Assembly: GCF_037963835.1 (NCBI RefSeq) | Contig: NZ_CP150145.1 | Location: 3,100,001 to 3,164,000, forward strand | DNA from: Paenibacillus sp. FSL H8-0332 | GTDB lineage: Bacteria; Bacillota; Bacilli; Paenibacillales; Paenibacillaceae | Length of the DNA: 64,000 nt | Direction of reading: 5' to 3' | Shown: in pieces, positions 60,432-64,000 of the stretch | How the letters are laid out: each line of letters begins with the position of its first letter | Position numbering within the stretch: the stretch's first letter is position 1 | Position numbers and translations under genes: made by a program | The notes under the pieces: generated by a model | What the model was told of the DNA's origin: nothing | The model's input: the letters and a program-made list of their open reading frames with translations, nothing else | Databases searched by the model: none

Positions 60432-62564
60432 GTGTCTTCCACGAAGCTTGTATTTAACGAAGATGAAGTCAGGCGCCTGCAATCGAAGATTGGCCAGGTG
60501 AGTCAGGACACCAATCGGTTATATCTTCAATTGAAGGGCCAGTCCAGTAGCTGGGGCGGTATTCCCATGGGTAACCATATCTTCAGGGCCCAGGTTCTGA
60601 TCAATGAATTAACCGTAGAAGCGGAGAAATTAGAGGATATCATCCGGGTCGCCCTGAGAGGCGTCTCGGAGCTACAGGAAGAGAATAAGCGGCAGGCGGA
60701 CAAGCTGACAGGCCAATTTAATCTGTTGCTCGCGGCTTTCGGAAGCTTGGGGCTGCAACCAGCCGCCGGACGGGTCTCCATCCCTGAATTTGTGCAGCGA
60801 AGTGCGACGAATCTCATCACTTCTATTGCGGCTCTATCGGGAAAAGATGAGCTCAGCAGCGACCCGGTGGTGAAGCAGCTCAGAAATGTTATTCAGACCT
60901 CCGGCCTGCTGACCGTAGAGAGTATAGCTGCACAAAGTAAGCTGAACGATATCTTCGCGGCGCGGAATCAGATCGCCAAGGCACAGATGGCCTTCAAGGT
61001 GTATCAGGCATTTGGAAATCAGGCACAGATGGAGGCTGTCCACGCGCAGGCGGAAGAGGCCCGGCAGAAGCTGGCTTCTCTAGGCGTAGCCAAGATCTAC
61101 TATGAATCCGGCAAGGACTTAAGCGCCCATTACAGACAACCAGCGGTTACAGCCTGTGAGTATGATCCGTCGATCACGGGGGACAAAGTTCCGTTACTAC
61201 ATAACGAAGAATATTTACTGCTCCTGAGTCTGGCGATGGAGAAGACCGCCGCCGGAGCGTATGCGCGGGGCCAGCTTGCAGCCAAGCGGCAGGAAATTCA
61301 GATCGCAGCGGCTCTTAAGCAGGTTCAAGAGCAGATTGAAGCGCAGCGGCGGTTGAACGGGCCGCCGCTCACCCTGCCGGATGGCACGCCAATTACCGCA
61401 GACAACAAGGAAAATGAGACCACGTTGGACTTTTATCAGGCGAAAGTCTATGTGCCAAATGAATATCTTACCCCGATGTACACCAGTTATCTGGGGTGGC
61501 TGGATCAGACTTACGGGCTTACGAAATGGGAGAGTCGGGTTCGTCAGGCGGACGCGGTGGTGCTGGCGTTTACCGAAGGATTGGTGAAAGAAGTCGTCAT
61601 GGGCGTGGCGGATACGGCTACTTTTGTCTTCAAGCTAGTTGTAGACCCGGTCAAGACTACCACAGAAATGAAGAATCAGGCGAAATATCTGATTGACCAT
61701 CCAGAAGTGCTAGTGGAAGCGGCGAAGATGGCGTATCGTCAGTTTGACGAAGGCACACCTGAAGAGAAAGCTGCGATGCTGGGTTCGGTTGCCTCCATCC
61801 TCGTCCCCGGACTACAAATCACCAAAACAGGTAAAGCAGCGAAAGTGCTGGGTGAGGTAGAAGACGTCGTCAGCCAAGCGGCGAAGGATGCCCTGCAAGG
61901 GATCAAGCAGAAGCTCCCGAATCTGGGTCCGGTGGTGCAGACGCCGGAAGGGTTTGTTTTCAAGATAGGGGAGATTCAGGGTACTCCAGCCTTGCCGAAG
62001 ACGCCGGTGCAGCAGCGGTATTTGGATGGGGTGGAGGGGACGGGTAAAGATAAGATACCTAATAAATTAATTGACAGTCTTTATGAGAGAACGCAAAATA
62101 TCAGAAATGATATTAATAAAGAAATTCAAAAAATAAGAAATTCTGACGAATACAAGAACCTTTCAAATACACAAAGAAAAAAACTTGATAGGAAACTAGA
62201 TAATCTAACTTTTGGAAATGTCGCTGTAGCAGATGTAAATATTCCGGGTATTAAGAAAGAGTTTCAAGCACATAGTCAAATTCATTCCTCTGATGGCGTG
62301 GGAAGTAATGTTAGAGATTTAAGTTATTCCAAAGTAGATAAATCATTGGAAAGCTATGTCGATGATCAATTTCCACGAATTAATGACACGGAGGCAAAGA
62401 TTCTTGAGGATATTGCTTCTCAAATAAAAGACCCTAATGTTAAAGGTCAAATAGATTTATTTACTGAACTAGATGCATGTCAAAGTTGCTCAAACTTAAT
62501 TATGGAATTTAGACGTAAGTTCCCGAATATTCAGTTAAATGTTAATTCTAAAAGTATGAGATGA
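60432..62564 (+). CDS. polymorphic toxin: LXG/WXG-like N-terminus, deaminase-like C-terminus
   Basis: A 710-residue protein with modular build. Residues 1-85 form a helical hairpin with a WGGIP turn, like LXG/WXG100 substrates of type VII secretion. A long helical middle follows, and a hydrophobic stretch LVKEVVMGVADTATFVFKLV near 390. From about residue 540 the DNA turns AT-rich and a deaminase-like tip begins: AHSQIH (His614), DTEAKILEDIA (Glu654), and DACQSCSNLIMEFRRKFPNI (Cys683, Cys686), as in the PF14424-type toxin deaminases. The target (DNA, RNA or nucleotides) is unknown. GTG at 60432 after AGGGG is chosen over TTG at 60396. The immunity gene follows. Confidence 0.82.
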   Translation: MSSTKLVFNEDEVRRLQSKIGQVSQDTNRLYLQLKGQSSSWGGIPMGNHIFRAQVLINELTVEAEKLEDIIRVALRGVSELQEENKRQADKLTGQFNLLLAAFGSLGLQPAAGRVSIPEFVQRSATNLITSIAALSGKDELSSDPVVKQLRNVIQTSGLLTVESIAAQSKLNDIFAARNQIAKAQMAFKVYQAFGNQAQMEAVHAQAEEARQKLASLGVAKIYYESGKDLSAHYRQPAVTACEYDPSITGDKVPLLHNEEYLLLLSLAMEKTAAGAYARGQLAAKRQEIQIAAALKQVQEQIEAQRRLNGPPLTLPDGTPITADNKENETTLDFYQAKVYVPNEYLTPMYTSYLGWLDQTYGLTKWESRVRQADAVVLAFTEGLVKEVVMGVADTATFVFKLVVDPVKTTTEMKNQAKYLIDHPEVLVEAAKMAYRQFDEGTPEEKAAMLGSVASILVPGLQITKTGKAAKVLGEVEDVVSQAAKDALQGIKQKLPNLGPVVQTPEGFVFKIGEIQGTPALPKTPVQQRYLDGVEGTGKDKIPNKLIDSLYERTQNIRNDINKEIQKIRNSDEYKNLSNTQRKKLDRKLDNLTFGNVAVADVNIPGIKKEFQAHSQIHSSDGVGSNVRDLSYSKVDKSLESYVDDQFPRINDTEAKILEDIASQIKDPNVKGQIDLFTELDACQSCSNLIMEFRRKFPNIQLNVNSKSMR

Positions 62565-62575
62565 GGAGTGATAGT

Positions 62576-62983
62576 ATGAACATTATGGGCTATGAAAGGA
62601 TAAAAGATTCAGTAGTATTCGGCTTTGAGGAATATATAGATGAAGAGGGTTTAAATGTAGCACAGGCTTCAGCGAAAATTTTAGAAGAAGAATGGAGAAG
62701 AGTAAACGATAGTTCATTTACTAAAACATTATATTTTATTTCTATAGCCATTGAGAGTTTGAAATATAAAGAAATTGCTGATTTTATATATAACAAATTG
62801 GATATTTACCTAAAAAACGCTGAATTTGAAGAAAACATAGATAAAAATGACATTGAAAAGCTATTGCAGGACATTCAAATTTGTAAAAAGCTAATTTATA
62901 GTAAAGATGAATATAAAATTAGGGAAACAAGCTTTGCTAATAAGTCAAGAGTAGAATACATCTTAGGTTTGAAGGTTGATTAA
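62576..62983 (+). CDS. putative immunity protein for the deaminase-like toxin
   Basis: A 135-residue AT-rich, mostly helical, acidic protein (VFGFEEYIDEEGLNVAQASA, FTKTLYFISIAIESLKYKEI). I do not recognise the family with certainty. It is called an immunity protein because it starts 11 nt after the toxin stop, shares the toxin tip's composition and has the size usual for such proteins. GAGGAGTGAT supports the ATG at 62576. Confidence 0.7.
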   Translation: MNIMGYERIKDSVVFGFEEYIDEEGLNVAQASAKILEEEWRRVNDSSFTKTLYFISIAIESLKYKEIADFIYNKLDIYLKNAEFEENIDKNDIEKLLQDIQICKKLIYSKDEYKIRETSFANKSRVEYILGLKVD

Positions 62984-63007
62984 AGTTAGTGTTGTACAGT
63001 GGTTACT

Positions 63008-63271
63008 ATGAACATAATCTTGTGGGGGCTACCCAGTGCCGAATTAACCTTCAGTCAAGCAATAACAGTGGACTCACTTGAAGAATTGAAAGGATGGAAA
63101 TAAACGCGGGATATTTTATTTCAAATCTTCGGAAATATTTTGATGTCATTTAATCCTGATATGGTGTTTGTGGAAAATGGTACGGATCATTTATTTAGGA
63201 AAGAGAATGATAATGTAATCGTAAATATAAACTTGGATCAATACCAGAAAAAGTATCTTTCAAAAAGCTAA
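63008..63271 (+). pseudogene. 87-codon immunity-like gene broken by an in-frame stop
   Basis: From the ATG at 63008 the frame reads MNIILWGLPSAELTFSQ and on to a TAA at 63101-63103. The same frame then continues DILFQIFGNILMSFNPDMVF, and later VIVNINLDQYQKKYLSKS, to a stop at 63269-63271. One nonsense codon thus splits it. No ribosome site is visible. It is probably the remnant of an immunity gene or of a toxin-tip cassette. Confidence 0.5.
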
Positions 63272-63377
63272 ACATGGATGTCGATATTTTCTTATATTGA
63301 AAAGGCGGGCCAGTTGAAACTCCTCTTTTTACCCCAATTTAATAATTATTTGAGAAGCTTTGGAAAGGTAGACGACT

Positions 63378-63511
63378 ATGGATTATGAATTATTTTTATA
63401 TTCAACTTATGGTTAACCTTTGACTGTACATGGGATGAAGAAAATGGGGTTGGTGTACGTTTGATCAATGAAGAAGTGGCTAGGGTAGGATACCAAGATG
63501 TAGCACTTTAA
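63378..63511 (+). pseudogene. DUF6985-like remnant
   Basis: MDYELFLYSTYG from 63378 ends in a stop, and overlapping it another frame reads LTFDCTWDEENGVGVRLINE, then VARVGYQDVAL to a stop at 63511. The second piece closely resembles the C-terminus of DUF6985 proteins, which are common in immunity loci. The body of the gene is missing, so it is a deletion remnant. Confidence 0.5.
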
Positions 63512-63562
63512 GTGTTATTGCACTGATATAATGGGCAAGATTCCATTTGGGAAGTGATAAGT

Positions 63563-63844
63563 ATGAATAAGAAAAAACTTTTTCAAATATTAGTAGACCC
63601 TAAGGCATCAGATGCGGAAAAAGATGATGCAGTGATTGAGTTGGGAGAAAGCTTTCAAGATGATGAGACGGTAGAGTTTTTAATTAATGTGTCAAACGAA
63701 AGCAACTGTGATGAAATGATTGCAGGAAGTTGCGGCGAGTCAATCGGTCAAATTTGGCTTGCGACACAAACCATAAATTATGACATGTTGTCTCAGTTAA
63801 AAGGAATTGCCTTACAAGAGGCGCTATCTATAATTAAAGCGTAG
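63563..63844 (+). CDS. small HEAT-like protein, possible immunity protein
   Basis: A 93-residue acidic protein (FQILVDPKASDAEKDDAVIE, FLINVSNESNCDEMIAGSCG). The alternating helices (one pair per about 30 residues) suggest HEAT-like repeats, as in several immunity families. GGGAAGTGAT supports the ATG at 63563. It sits in a row of immunity-like remnants, and a terminator follows. Its function is inferred only from context. Confidence 0.6.
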   Translation: MNKKKLFQILVDPKASDAEKDDAVIELGESFQDDETVEFLINVSNESNCDEMIAGSCGESIGQIWLATQTINYDMLSQLKGIALQEALSIIKA

Positions 63845-63908
63845 CGCCCTGAAGTGGTACAAAACAAATTTGGAATGGTTTCCTCAATAATTATAACTAA
63901 AGTACTTT

Positions 63909-63943
63909 GCCCTAAAGTTCATTTACTTTAGGGCTTTCTTTTT
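63909..63943 (+). terminator. terminator after the last small gene
   Basis: GCCCTAAAGT pairs with ACTTTAGGGC, followed by TTTCTTTTT. Confidence 0.88.
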
Positions 63944-63966
63944 CGGCGGGGGTTACCCATTACCGA

Positions 63967-64000
63967 ATGAACCAACCATTCAAGGTTCCGTTACTACATA
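63967..64000 (+). CDS. start of a second toxin-like cassette, cut by window edge
   Basis: An ATG at 63967 opens the frame MNQPFKVPLLH. The last 16 nt (63985-64000) are identical to 61188-61203 inside the toxin gene, in the frame that reads KVPLLH there too. This suggests that a partial copy of the toxin's middle region, perhaps with a different tip, follows beyond the edge. Confidence 0.45.
   Translation, partial: MNQPFKVPLLH

Overview
The window looks like a chromosomal segment of a Paenibacillus or a close relative. This is inferred from gene content: a GH64 glucanase with a CBM56-type domain, a collagen-like exosporium-type protein, an LXG-like toxin locus, a T-box leader, strong AGGAGG ribosome binding sites and frequent GTG/TTG starts. 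No rRNA, tRNA, CRISPR array, transposase or phage genes were seen.

Layout. 1-2.8 kb: sugar isomerase/dehydrogenase operon, cut by the left edge. 3-7.7 kb: TetR regulator with three related dyads, msrA, secreted beta-1,3-glucanase, an unknown protein and a HAD phosphatase. 7.8-10.8 kb: T-box leader, thrS and an acetyltransferase. 11-18.8 kb: a complete Wadjet-type (JetD-A-B-C) plasmid-defence operon. 18.8-33.4 kb: mostly single metabolic genes (aldo/keto reductases, TPM protein, acetyltransferases, phosphodiester glycosidase, LysR plus MetE-like enzyme, YeeN-type regulator, TSUP transporter, AlaX editing protein). Three broken genes lie here: a 2'-5' RNA ligase fragment, a C39-like protease with an internal deletion, and a frameshifted Nudix hydrolase. 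33.6-38.9 kb: FtsX-type ABC exporter with a two-component system. 39-45 kb: small enzymes, a TetM-like translational GTPase and a paired DMT transporter. 45-46.7 kb: collagen-like beta-helix surface protein. 46.9-53.4 kb: nitrite assimilation locus. Here an ANTAR regulator and a TrpD-like protein are divergent from nirB-nirD-nirC-cobA, and the nirB leader carries what looks like an ANTAR two-hairpin antiterminator. 53.6-60.3 kb: HesB-like protein, SDR, FGGY kinase, DJ-1 protein, a methyltransferase behind a promoter-proximal terminator, a P-loop kinase, a lipoprotein and an acetyltransferase. 60.4-64 kb: polymorphic deaminase-type toxin, immunity gene, decayed immunity genes and the start of a second toxin-like cassette at the right edge.

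The observations most worth following are: (1) the nir leader, where two hexaloop hairpins with A at loop position 1 and G at position 4 precede a terminator whose 5' arm overlaps the second hairpin; (2) two copies of a roughly 106-nt long-hairpin element (35990-36097 and 56383-56488) whose stems differ by compensatory changes; (3) the Wadjet operon, whose SMC-like subunit has unusual Walker motifs; (4) the toxin locus, with a clear composition switch at the toxic tip and a repeated segment at the window edge.
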